From: Planctomycetaceae bacterium
Lineage (GTDB): Bacteria; Planctomycetota; Planctomycetia; Planctomycetales; Planctomycetaceae
Assembly (NCBI GenBank): GCA_002722955.1
Contig: PBMZ01000006.1
Coordinates: 23,109 to 87,108 of the forward strand
Direction: 5' to 3'
Length of the DNA stretch: 64,000 bases
Numbering within the stretch: the stretch's first letter is position 1; every line of letters starts with the position of its first letter. This document shows, piece by piece, positions 38,857-48,597 of the stretch. The notes under the pieces were generated by a model. That model was not told the origin of the DNA. It worked only from the letters and a program-made list of their open reading frames with translations, and searched no databases. A program made the position numbers and the translations under genes.

Positions 38857-39234
38857 CTAAAGATCAACGAGTCTTCCGGACTGAATATCTGTCTTCAGAT
38901 GAGTTAACTTTTGAGTTGTGGAGGCTAATATTTTTTTTGAATCCTGGGGCAAATCTATTGTTGGCAATTTGGCCAACCCTTGTCGAATATTCTTGGCGAA
39001 ATTACGGTATTGCTTCAATGATGTGAGAGCTTTTTCTGACTTTTGCTGAATCTGTTCTATTGATTGTTCTCTTTTAATTTCTGCCTTCTGTCGTTTCTTT
39101 TCCAACGCATGTTTTGCAGAGGTTACTTGTGCATCAACTTCTTGGTTTAGTTCTTCCTGTTTCTTTTTCAGTCGATTCTCTGAAATTAAGAATCCTTGCA
39201 TTAACTGGTTCTGCATTTGCAATACTTGGTTCAT
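38857..39234 (-). CDS. Coiled-coil protein of the FtsK-like module
   Basis: This 125-residue soluble protein is mostly helix, with heptad-like runs of Lys, Glu and Gln (MQNQLMQGFLISENRLKKKQ through IKREQSIEQIQQKSEKALTS). No catalytic motif is present and no family is recognised. The start ATG 39234 is preceded by GAGAGGA six bases away, a good ribosome binding site that supports a real gene. The flanking genes on the same strand are the FtsK-like protein upstream and the membrane-anchored coil downstream. Confidence 0.65.
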   Translation of the reverse strand: MNQVLQMQNQLMQGFLISENRLKKKQEELNQEVDAQVTSAKHALEKKRQKAEIKREQSIEQIQQKSEKALTSLKQYRNFAKNIRQGLAKLPTIDLPQDSKKILASTTQKLTHLKTDIQSGRLVDL

Positions 39235-39343
39235 CTGGATTCCTCTCCATCTGTGAACGGAACTTTATCAAATTAAATTACCAAACGTACATTTGAAAAT
39301 GACGCTTCGACGAGGTTACACGATACTAATATTTTAATAATTT

Positions 39344-40408
39344 TCAAGACGGTAAATTGATAAGATCAAAAACTGAAATATCAGTGCTGCTGACCAACTT
39401 CTCAAGTAGATCTAAGTCAGGGAGTTGATCAAGTTCTAGATTAAAATTAGAGTAATCAAAAGCACTCTCATTAGTTGGGTCAGATTGTGATATTCCACTT
39501 CTAAAGACAAAACGGTCATCCTCATACGAGATTACACTAGCTTCTTTATCAAGTCCTTCTAAATCTAAATTAGGAAGTTCTTCTGCATCAACTAACATGA
39601 TCGTATGTACACCACATGCAGGTCCTTCTCGCATAATTGTTATCAATTGGCGGATGGCTTTCGCTGAAAAATTGTGAGGGAAGTCCGTAACGGCTAAAAG
39701 GTAATGAGGTACAGGATAGTTACCTGTTTCGGCCATGACTTCAAGTAGTGTGGGCTGATCATTCGTTAAATGCTTTTTTCTAACTAGCGATATATGTAGG
39801 CTTAGTCTATTTAAACTTTCTTCAGCGTTCTCGTGCTCTACGTATTTTTTGGGAAATATACCAAGAATTTTATTACTATTCGCCAATGGTTCAATTGACA
39901 TCAGATGAATTTTGCTTGTTGGAGATGTGACAATTAATCGCAATATCAGGCTTTGGAAAGCTTGATTTATTTGTTTCTTGATTTCTATCGAGGACAGGAA
40001 GATAACATTTTGCCCATTGATTATCGGTATCAGAGCCAAAGTCTCTAATTGGTTAAAGTGACCATTGACTTTTAGTGTGCCGACTCGATGACAATCAGAT
40101 ACTTTGCTTACAGTTTCAGGGAGAAAATCATGCCAAAATTCGTCATCCCAGTGGTAAGCGGCGCCTTCTAGTTCTACTAATAGCTGCTGAAAGTGATCAA
40201 TGTTGTCACTTAGTTCATCGTTATGATTACTCATCAAATTATCGACTTGGTACATGAGATTTTTATCGATTTCTTCCAATTCAGCTTGATATTCTTCTTC
40301 TGCTTGGTTTAGCTCGCTCCTTAAATGTTCTTCAACTTCCTCCACTTTGTCTGTTTGCACTTTGCGCAATGTTCCAATAATTTCATCAACCGTTTTTTCT
40401 TCCGACAT
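39344..40408 (-). CDS. FtsK/SpoIIIE-like protein without the motor domain
   Basis: This 354-residue protein opens with an acidic coiled coil (to about residue 95). It continues with the degenerate ATPase-like domain that normally precedes the DNA-translocase motor in large FtsK/SpoIIIE-type proteins. Recognisable blocks are LETLALIPIINGQNVIFLSS, TSKIHLMSIEPLANSNKILG, PHYLLAVTDFPHNFSAKAI and EGPACGVHTIMLVD. In those proteins a Walker A motor domain follows; here the protein ends soon after, with an acidic tail, and no Walker A exists. Start ATG 40408 follows GGAGA by six bases. An ATG at 40483 would add 25 unrelated residues. It could be a regulator, a scaffold, or a truncated relic. Confidence 0.55.
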   Translation of the reverse strand: MSEEKTVDEIIGTLRKVQTDKVEEVEEHLRSELNQAEEEYQAELEEIDKNLMYQVDNLMSNHNDELSDNIDHFQQLLVELEGAAYHWDDEFWHDFLPETVSKVSDCHRVGTLKVNGHFNQLETLALIPIINGQNVIFLSSIEIKKQINQAFQSLILRLIVTSPTSKIHLMSIEPLANSNKILGIFPKKYVEHENAEESLNRLSLHISLVRKKHLTNDQPTLLEVMAETGNYPVPHYLLAVTDFPHNFSAKAIRQLITIMREGPACGVHTIMLVDAEELPNLDLEGLDKEASVISYEDDRFVFRSGISQSDPTNESAFDYSNFNLELDQLPDLDLLEKLVSSTDISVFDLINLPS

Positions 40409-40532
40409 TGCATATCTCCACTCATTATTTTTCAGAGCACACTGGGGTGAGAGTATACAGTTAGTTCTCATAGCGGTCAACATTTTTATTGGCTATTTCT
40501 TTTAACCGCTTCGTTTTAGCTACGTAACCCGT

Positions 40533-40637
40533 CTAACATAGTTTCACCCAAATTAAAAATAAAAAACCGATAGGGATGACGAATATGCCAATAAAGAAAA
40601 GAAAAAAATTGGGTAGTTCATCAATGATATTCAACAT
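40533..40637 (-). CDS. Possible 34-residue single-pass membrane peptide
   Basis: A short frame upstream of the FtsK-like gene on the same strand encodes MLNIIDELPNFFLFFIGIF followed by more hydrophobic residues and a short basic end (LIWVKLC). It would cross the membrane once. There is no clear ribosome binding site, so it may be chance, yet its position in a module that already has another membrane-anchored small protein makes it worth recording. Confidence 0.35.
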   Translation of the reverse strand: MLNIIDELPNFFLFFIGIFVIPIGFLFLIWVKLC

Positions 40638-40679
40638 AGACGATCGTTTTGGACACAAATAGTGAGTAGCAAGCGAAAT

Positions 40680-40702
40680 AATGGCGAAAGGTTGTCGCCA
40701 TT
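40680..40702. terminator. Hairpin, possible terminator
   Basis: AATGGCGA at 40680-40687 pairs perfectly with TCGCCATT at 40695-40702 across a 7-base loop. TTTTGG follows on the plus strand and ATTTCG on the minus strand, so the T-tract is short. It sits between the FtsK-like module and the FG-GAP pseudogene and could end transcription from either side. Confidence 0.4.
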
Positions 40703-40831
40703 TTGGTAAATACCTCCGCTACTTCTGTTGCATCCTACGGGATAAATTTTCCATTTCATTGCTCATACGACCTGATAATAAACCAATTTTTTTGTGACGC
40801 TTCTAGCATATAATAGGCCAATTTTCCCTTT

Positions 40832-41900
40832 TTGAATGTTTTTTATTCGAGTAACAATACTCTTTTTCTTTGTTCGTTGATTTCATATTTTGACGGAGCT
40901 GTGTACTTTGTTGAACATGCTGATTCTACTGGTGTCGACTTCATTCATGCTGATGGAATTGACAAAAAACTTATACCTACTATTGTTGGATCAGGAGCTG
41001 CATTTGTTGATTACGATAATGATGGCGACTTAGATCTTTGTCTGGTCAATACTACTTAACCACATGAAAGTTCGAATCAGTCGGTTAGAGTCGTTGACTA
41101 CCGACCGATTAACTTTCTATATCAAAACGAAGGCCAAGGTCGATTCACCGAAGTAGCACAGCAGGTTGGCTTTGACCACGACGGTTGGGGAATAGGGTAC
41201 GCGTTTACTGACTATAATAACGATGGTGATGTAAACCTTTACCTAACTCACTATCTGTCTAATGTCTTTTTCAAAAATCGAGGAGATGGAACCTTCAAAC
41301 AGGCTTTATCTCGTACCGGTGGTATCGGTTATAATCGTTTTGGTTCTGGTATTAGCTGGATTGATTATGATAACGATGGGTTTCTAGGTCTGTATGTGGG
41401 TAATTACCTTGATTATGGGAAAATTCCATCCGGTGCAGATAATTTTTCCCCTATGATTTCACTGGTCAAAATAATGTTCTTTAATTTTAACCGTGGTGAT
41501 GGTCGATTCATGAATGTTACAAGGAGGTAACCATTTGACTCTGGGGGCACTAGGTCTGATTACGACAATGATGGAGATATTGATCTGCCTCTAGCTAATG
41601 TGATACTGATCAAAAAATTCTGTATAGAAACGATAGTGAATCTAACATCACCAACACCAATTTAGTTGATCATTGTAGTTATATAGGGGACACCCGTGTT
41701 AGTATGAGTATTACCTTGGAGTAACTGTGCCAATGACGGCGATTTAGATTTGTTGTTACTAAGTAGCTGGATGAAAATAACTTACTTGATTGTAAAAATG
41801 GTGATTGGGCTTTTACTGATGTTCCTACTAGTAGCGGAGTCCTTGAATCAGCTATAGGTAAAACTTATTGGGAAACCGGATTTTTTTAATTATAAACTCA
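40832..41900 (+). pseudogene. Decayed FG-GAP/VCBS repeat protein (CRTAC1/UnbV-like)
   Basis: These are remains of a secreted repeat protein. FG-GAP repeats are obvious: AAFVDYDNDGDLDLCLVN, AFTDYNNDGDVNLYLTHYL, SWIDYDNDGFLGLYVGNY, and further on DYDNDGDIDL and a lone NDGDLDLLLL, all calcium-binding-type loops. The frame has a TAA at 41057 and then stays open to 41528. A frameshift near 41455 switches the real reading to PYDFTGQNN in another frame, and later parts lie in several frames. The C-terminal ASPIC-type domain is not recognisable. Intact relatives are common in Planctomycetes, Poribacteria-like and Acidobacteria genomes. No function remains. Confidence 0.85.
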
Positions 41901-42617
41901 AACAGGAATTACGAAGTTAGGAAGAGTGCCGAGTCGAGGTTCTGTTTTGGCGATTATGACTGAAACGTTGTCTGTTTACTAACCTAGGGGTAGAAACCCA
42001 ACCTGCTATGAAATGAAGATGGAAACCGAAATTGTTGGTTGCACATGAAGTCGATTGACTGTAAGTAAAGGTGATGGAGTTAAGTGGTGGGCAGATGTAA
42101 ACACGTAAGGTGATTTTGGACAGCAATTACTTATGTCAGGGTAGCATAAAATTAGAATTCGGATTGAGGAAAGAAATCGTAGTTGGTCTTAGCTAGGTTC
42201 TATGGGCTTATCGATACTAAACAAATGATGAAATCAGTAGAAACTAACCAATATTTGCTAGTAATTTAAGACAACTGATGTTAACTTTTCTAAAACACTT
42301 ATATATTGGTTTAGCTGAGCTTGTTAAAGTGTTAATCGTGTACAGGATAAAAAGAGGAGTAACTATTAGCTAATAAATAGATACAATCAAAATACATAAA
42401 ATTAAGAAGCCTATTAAACATATAAAAGTATGCCTTTTAACGTTATTCTTTGGCGAAAATTTGAGACTTCTACAAATTGATTCAAATATGAATTATTTAT
42501 TGTTTCATTTTTTACCGTTTTCATTCGATTGCTAGTTATCGACGGAGATTGTTATTTTCATTTGAAGAGAAGTTACAAAAAAAAATTTCCCATGACATAT
42601 GAAGGAGATGTGCTGAA
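41901..42617. other. Non-coding region after the FG-GAP pseudogene
   Basis: Roughly 700 AT-rich bases. The first 250 may still be pseudogene tail, but no frame is readable. AGGAG near 42603 is the ribosome binding site of the SDR gene. Nothing else is seen. Confidence 0.35.
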
Positions 42618-43613
42618 ATGAAGCAAAGTGTTCTTGTCACCGGTGGGGCAGGATATGTGGGAAGTGTATTAGTCCCAAAATTATTAATGGCTGGTTATCA
42701 CGTAAAAGTATTGGATGCATATATTTATGGCGATCATACACTATTATCCGTTAGGAACCATCCTAATCTGGAAGAGATTAAGGGGGATCTACGTGATCAA
42801 GCATTACTAAAATCATCGATACATAAATGCCATAGTATCATTCATCTGGCTTGTATTTCGAATGATCCTAGTTTTGAATTAAATCCCGATCTTGGTAGAT
42901 CCATCAACTATGAGGCCTTCACACCATTGGTGAAGATATCTATCGATAGTGGTGTGAAACGTTTTATTTTTGCTTCTTCTTCGAGTGTTTATGGAATCAA
43001 GGATGAAGAGAATGTGACAGAGAATCTATTATTGGAACCATTAACCGACTACTCGAAATATAAAGCTATGTGTGAGGATATACTAATATCAAATCAAACC
43101 CCAGAATTTACGACGGTCATTGTTAGACCAGCCACAGTATGTGGGTATTCTCCACGTTTGAGGCTAGATTTAACCGTGAATATTCTTACGAATCATGCTG
43201 TTAATCGTGGAGAGATTACAGTTTTTGGTGGAGAACAAAAAAGGCCTAACATTCACGTTGAGGATATTACGAACCTATATGTTGATCTGTTGTCTCGTTC
43301 AAATCAGGAGATAGCGAGTAAGATTTGGAACGTAGGTTTTGAGAATCATAAGGTTAGCGAAATTGCTAAGATTGTAAAAAACGTGGTTGGTAAAGAGGAT
43401 GTAAAGATTCTTAAAACTCCAACAGACGATTTGCGATCCTATCATATTTCATCGAAAAAAATAAGAGAGGATTTAAATTTTATCCCGATGCACACAATAG
43501 AAAATGCCGTTCAGGATTTGGTTAATGCTTTCCGAACCGGAAAAATTACTAACCCACTAGAAAATGAAAATTATTATAATGTCAGTAAAATGAAAGGTAT
43601 TAAAATGGTATGA
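42618..43613 (+). CDS. NAD-dependent sugar-nucleotide epimerase (extended SDR)
   Basis: This 331-residue extended SDR has VLVTGGAGYVGSVLVPKLL at the N-terminus, IHLACISNDPSFELNPD, and FASSSSVYGIKDEENV at the active site. DYSKYKAMCED supplies the YxxxK pair and KRPNIHVEDITNLY follows. The Ser-Ser-Ser at the active site and the SNDPSFEL block resemble the epimerase/reductase group found in heptose and deoxysugar clusters. ATG 42618 follows AGGAG by about 10 bases. It stands alone, with large non-coding gaps on both sides. Substrate unknown. Confidence 0.8.
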   Translation: MKQSVLVTGGAGYVGSVLVPKLLMAGYHVKVLDAYIYGDHTLLSVRNHPNLEEIKGDLRDQALLKSSIHKCHSIIHLACISNDPSFELNPDLGRSINYEAFTPLVKISIDSGVKRFIFASSSSVYGIKDEENVTENLLLEPLTDYSKYKAMCEDILISNQTPEFTTVIVRPATVCGYSPRLRLDLTVNILTNHAVNRGEITVFGGEQKRPNIHVEDITNLYVDLLSRSNQEIASKIWNVGFENHKVSEIAKIVKNVVGKEDVKILKTPTDDLRSYHISSKKIREDLNFIPMHTIENAVQDLVNAFRTGKITNPLENENYYNVSKMKGIKMV

Positions 43614-44967
43614 CCTCTAGAGGATTAGTAAATACGATGCAGATTAACTAACACTATTGGGAATAGTGTTCAATCTACTCAATTATACACCATGGCTAGA
43701 GCAGAACTGGCTTTTGCATTTTTTGTATGCTTTAGCTAAATATGAAGAATAGAAAGATCGTCGCTTGTTGGCTAAAAGTATCCACTTGTTTAATCTTAAC
43801 GTCGTAAATTAGATTGCTGCAAAGCACAATGCCAACAATGTTTAACCGGTATTGATCTCCTTCACCCTTCTTCTTTCTTTTTGTAAGTGTTGTATTGGTT
43901 AAGAAAAAATTGGTCTTATCGTATAGTACAAACCGTACGAAGGATATTTATGATGTGTAGAGATGAAAATCTATTTTTCAAAGAAGAATTTTAAAAATCC
44001 AACGGCAAAATCATTTTGATGGATCCAATTGGCTACATGCTTCAAAAATCGATCTACTATGGGACTTCCTATAGTTTCGAAGTTTTTTTATTATACGACA
44101 GAAACACTCTTTGTGATGACGGTTTATCCTGTTAACAATGGGAGTTTAACTAGTTTTTGGTCTAAAGAATCTATTTATTACGTTATTATGTAAATCGACA
44201 TTACTCCTTTCGAAACAAATAATAGCTAGAAAACCAAAACCCACATTGTGCTACTAGTGGAAACTAGAATTTTGATTTCGTTTATACATCTATTCATTCA
44301 TAAAATGTCGACTGCCTAGCTCGGGGCGATTACCTATTATGGGAGGAACCGTAACTTGTTTTTTTATTAGACAGACTGTGTTCAATTTTATCTGCTTAGT
44401 TAGGTTAATGTTTAGGATGTCGATCAAATGGTTCTTGCGTCATAATTCAAAATATACGAAGCCTTTCATAGACATATATCGCTTGTGTTAGAATTTGTCA
44501 TATATTTTATGGAAGAAAATATATTCTGCTTACATTAGCTGTCATACTCATTAGCATACAAATTCAGTATCCTGATTTCTAAATGATAAAATCAAGCCAA
44601 CAAGCTATATATTTGACTAATAGCGATGGCACACTAGCTATGGTCTAGAAAATGACTCTTTCACTTTTTATTAATAGTGTATGAGTCATTTTTTAAACAT
44701 CACTGTTTTTCTGAAAACAAAAGTACCAACACTATAATCATTACCATTTCGTTTGTTGATCTAGTCATTGAGTTTTGCGAAAAAGTAGGAATTGAAATTC
44801 GAAATATGGATTACGAAAGCCAAAAGTTATAGCAAGCTTTTGTAAACTTTTTATGAACCAATGATGACGATCCCCAATCCAGAAGTATAGAAAAACTTAA
44901 TTATTTCTCTTTAGCGTAGGGTTGCTAATATCTTATTAGATTAGCCGATAGTTTTCAAAGGGGAATC
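43614..44967. other. 1.35-kb non-coding region
   Basis: This is a long gap between the forward SDR and the reverse frameshifted glycosyltransferase. I find stops in all frames, no tRNA and no insertion sequence. The only structure is the hairpin at 44649-44692, described separately. Confidence 0.4.
44649..44696 (+). terminator. Hairpin with T-tract, possible terminator
   Basis: AAAATGACTC at 44649-44658 pairs with GAGTCATTTT at 44683-44692, and an inner CACT/AGTG pair shortens the 24-base loop. TT follows, giving a run of six T with the end of the stem. It could end transcription from either strand. The nearest forward gene ends 1 kb upstream and the nearest reverse gene ends about 270 bases away. 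Confidence 0.4.
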
Positions 44968-46322
44968 TCATAATAGGTTGAGGCTATCCGATGTCAAGTG
45001 GACGTGTTTCTGAATACCTATCCGAAGTTTCTTTTGGCTTAAATTTTGATTTGCCTGCACTATACTACCGTTTTCCAGGAATTCCATCATTTCTTTAACC
45101 GCTTGAACGTGATTTTCTGGGGATATTGGCTGGGGTTCTAGTCCCGCTCGTGTAAAGGCCAAAGGTGTAGACGAAAATCTAAGCTCTGACTTAGTTATAT
45201 CACTAAACTTGATGATTTGCTTATCTTTAACCCGTCTCATGGGTTGAAACTGCATCAAGACATTATGATAGCCTAAACTATAACCAATTACCGAGGAAAT
45301 AAGCATAGGTGCTCCAAAATGTTGTGCAATTGAATTAGGTCCACTGTCGGTTCCAAAAAAAATAAATTCTTAGCACACAAGTATATATCCACTTCGCCAG
45401 GCCTTTGAATTTGTGTAAGATCAATTAACCCCCTTCGATTCTTGATAGGAGGCATTCTTGCATGCCCAATACGGATAATTTGAATTCCTTGATTTAACAA
45501 CCATTCAATTGCTAATTCGTAGTCTTCCACATTAGCATTTCGCCACGCATAATTCGGGGAGTCAGAATATCCTTCAGATCGAAGATGCAGTGTCACAAAT
45601 GGCTTATTTAAATCAAAACCATTTGTTGTCAAAAATTTTGTTGCTATATCAGTTGTTTCCTCTAAAAGTTCAAATGCGAATGGTCTTTTTCCTATTTTAC
45701 TAAGCAATGTATACAAAGTCGGAATAACTTCCCAGTCCCCACCATAAATATCATTGGTAACCTTTATCAGTTGACCGTGGTATGGCACAATTTCGCTCAT
45801 TTTCGTGAAGTATGAAATTTCTTTCTCATCGGAAGTTATGTCGAAAGTATCTGCCAAATAAGGCAAAAGACCCATGTTTACTAAACGATAACTGTCTCTC
45901 CCTTGAGGTAGTGTTAAGATTGGCTTTGTATCTAAGAGCCCAAGAGTCATTGACTGTCGTACCATAGCTGATTGAGCTACAATTTCCCCAATAGATCGTA
46001 TAGAATAAACATTTTCAAAAATCGGTGGAAGATTATAAGTTGCCCTACCGATCGTTACAAGCTTTTCAGTAACATCTAGAAAGGTTTTTGTAAGTCTTTT
46101 GTAGATACTTGCTACACCATCATTACGGGCTAAATATGCAATCTCTCTTGCTAAATGACGTTGCTGCGGGAAACGATCAATGAAGTTTTCTATAAATAAA
46201 ACTGCTTCTACAGGATTTTCGGTAAAAATCCGATTAAACTCGCTTCGGGCATTTGCGGCAAGAAACCTTAGGTCATCTAGAGAATAAGGCTGCTTTTTAT
46301 GGAGAATTTTTTCATACTTCAT
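44968..46322 (-). pseudogene. TIGR04372-like glycosyltransferase copy A, frameshifted in a T8 run
   Basis: This is a homologue of the intact gene at 48598-49959. It opens KYEKILHKKQPYSLDDLRFL. The donor region has KPFVTLHLRSEGYSDSPNYAW and RPGEVDIYLCAKNLFF. At 45355-45362 eight T (A on the plus strand) put the reading out of frame; nine would give LFFFGTDSGP, matching LFFYGTDSGP in copy B. The rest, from LISSVIGYSLGYHN to TSDSLNLL, is intact in the second frame (44968-45306). A single-base change in a homopolymer means phase variation, slippage or sequencing error are alternatives to permanent inactivation. Start ATG 46322. Confidence 0.8.
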
Positions 46323-46519
46323 ATTCAATGTATTGAGTAGAAAGGCTATAGGCAGTCCAAACTCTTGTGAACACCGGCGACTTTGTTGCCTAATTATTAG
46401 AATAGTTTACCGGGGGGCCACTAGAGACTTATGCAGATAAAAACTTTATAGAAATAATCAATTAACAAGCAGTAAAAAAATAATGGCGAATGACAAATAG
46501 GTATTATAAAACTGCAACA

Positions 46520-46753
46520 AGTCATACTGGTTCAAATAAGGGATTATTGCACCAACGAGCAATGTTTTTAATGTTGATAAAGTATTTACAATAAGAATAT
46601 CATCAAGCTCTCTGGCTGGCTGTAGATGCTGAAGGTGCCCTGGATGAAGTAAATCAAAGACGCCATGACAGTGAACGATTACTTTTTTTCAGATTTTAAC
46701 CTGTCAATCTCCAAACAGAGTCGCTCAAGACTTTTAATTTTGTTTTTCATCAT
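46520..46753 (-). pseudogene. N-terminal remnant of an HldE-like nucleotidyltransferase
   Basis: Reading in reverse from ATG 46753, the sequence gives MKNKIKSLERLCLEIDRLK. After a frameshift near a run of A it gives VIVHCHGVFDLLHPGHL, which matches KTIIHCHGVFDLLHPGHL of the intact gene at 50052-51578. About 80 codons remain and then homology stops. It lies upstream of the copy A glycosyltransferase exactly as the intact gene lies upstream of copy B, so a two-gene module was duplicated and this copy lost most of its second gene. Confidence 0.8.
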
Positions 46754-47224
46754 ATGTCCCCGTGGCAAAAGCTAATACTATACAGGAATTAAATTTTTGG
46801 GATATTTTTCATTGACAAACAGCTTTCTACTGTAAATTGATTACTTTAATGTTTAGAGCTACGACCTACATTTATGTAAAGCCCTTTTATAACGAGACCC
46901 GTAGTATTGTTTACTAATTTTCTTTTTTTACTATCACAATTAAACCGCGTATGGTTATAATCTCGCTCTCCTTGAAATATAAACATGTCTAAAACCAATG
47001 TTATTCTTTGAATAATATTTTTGTTTTTGATTATTCATTCATACAACCAAAGCAACCCCGTATTGCCTAGTCTATGTTGTATCTTGAAAAATTGAGTGAA
47101 AAATCAATTTTTTGGAATTTAATCACAGAAAAGAAAACAGCATTTATCTTAAGCACTAATATAACCCTAAGAGTTTGATTAAAAACTTTTCCATCACATG
47201 TAACTTGGATAGATACTATATTAT

Positions 47225-47837
47225 TTAGATGAAAAGATGAAACAAGCTTCTGCCTAATTGATCAATTTGCTCGGTTTCAAGTTCAGTTTCTACCACCACT
47301 TGTGTGATATTTCTTAGCATTTTCCGAATGCCTTTTTCTTTAACATGATTATAATTCACAGGGTCATGCCGTAGGAGGCACATACTTGAACTCACCCCAC
47401 CCATTCCCTCTTTAAATCGTATAAGACCATCATCAGTTCCATCTAGCAAAGACAAGCCTAAATCTAGGGTATGCAGTCCATTTTCAGAGGCATAACGAAG
47501 CAAATCCCAAAATAAAGCATTGTTAGGCCGATAGATTAGTCCACCGGGATCAGAAGCCCCAAACTTATAGTATAATACTGATTTGTAAATCAATACCAAG
47601 TAAGAACTTAGAACTTTTTCACTAATTCTGGCCTCAACCACAAAACCTCTTTTTTGTAAAATGAAAGTTTCATAAATATTTTCGAAAAACCGAAATGGTG
47701 GAGACAAAATTCTGAACTTTTCACGACGCTGCTGTACATATAAATGATAAAACCTTTGTACCGATTCGATATCATTTTGCCAGTTAACCTGTATCCCCCT
47801 ATTATTGGCTTTACCAAATTTCAGATGAGGAAATTAA
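47225..47837 (-). pseudogene. 5'-truncated FemAB/BioF2-like acyltransferase
   Basis: The frame is open from about 47837 but has no start codon. It reads FGKANNRGIQVNWQNDIESV, FYHLYVQQRREKFRILSPP, YYKFGASDPGGLIYRPNN, TLDLGLSLLDGTDDGLIRFK. These are hallmarks of the C-terminal GNAT-type domain of FemAB-like (BioF2/CelD) proteins, which transfer acyl or aminoacyl groups in cell-surface pathways. Intact members have about 330 residues or more; here about 200 remain. The internal ATG at 47707 covers only 160 residues and starts within a conserved block. It is probably not functional. Confidence 0.7.
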
Positions 47838-47885
47838 GCAGGAATTATGGAAAAACTCAAAATATAAGATCTGGCATGTGCCATC

Positions 47886-48283
47886 GTGGTATTTGAATCA
47901 TTAAAATCAGAATCCGTTGACCTTGTGACTGCTAACTGGGTATAAAATGAGGTAGCACCAGCAGGAATTTGTTGGCTTCTTTCGAGTGCTATTCGAGTAT
48001 TGAAAAAAGGTGGATATTTTTACATTCGTGATAGTGGCAAGCTTAAACCGGGTTGTCATGGCCTAAACTACGACCAAGTGTTGACCGAACTTGTTTTCGA
48101 ATTGATAGATAGATTAGATGTTGAAAACCGGGTTGATATGTATGGAATCCCTAGGGCATATTAAAAAAAACCGAAGATGAAGATATTACATTCGAAAGTC
48201 TTTTCGATAAGTACTATAGTCATTTTTCAATTACTGTACATCAGGGCTTTTATATGCAAAATATACCAGAAAAGGTTTCCTGA
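47886..48283 (+). pseudogene. Decayed SAM methyltransferase fragment
   Basis: The forward frame reads VVFESLKSESVDLVTANWV, stop, then AIRVLKKGGYFYIRDSGKL and CHGLNYDQVLTELVFELIDR. The stretch LKKGGYFYIRD is a typical late strand of class I methyltransferases. A frameshift in the A-run near 48162 is followed by DITFESLFDKYYSHF in another frame. Motif I is absent. It lies between two reverse-strand genes, so it arrived or survived independently of them. Confidence 0.65.
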
Positions 48284-48597
48284 GCAAATTTATCAATTTA
48301 CTTGATACATTTCTCCAAAAGTCAGTCGACTATTTTTATTAGATCTAAAATCGGTTGACAGATTAGTTGCATATTCCAGACTAATGAGAATTTAAAAAAT
48401 GAGGCAGATGCCAGTAGTGAATGCTGTATTAGTATGGTTTTTAAATTACTCGCGAATGAGAAAACAATTAGCACACAGGCAAATTTAAAACTTTTGGTAT
48501 AGCATTACTATACACGAATTGACGGGTAATTACTGGGGCAGGTTTTGCTTTGGCTAATCTAAACATGAAAGCACTTGTGCACCCGTACTCGATAAGG
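48284..48597. other. Non-coding gap
   Basis: About 310 AT-rich bases between the methyltransferase fragment and the copy B glycosyltransferase. No frame or hairpin is convincing. Confidence 0.35.

Noticed and set aside
40719..40766. 15-codon reverse frame starting MSNEMENLSRRMQQK
   Set aside because: It looks like the start of a helical protein, but it stops after 15 codons and no frame continues it.
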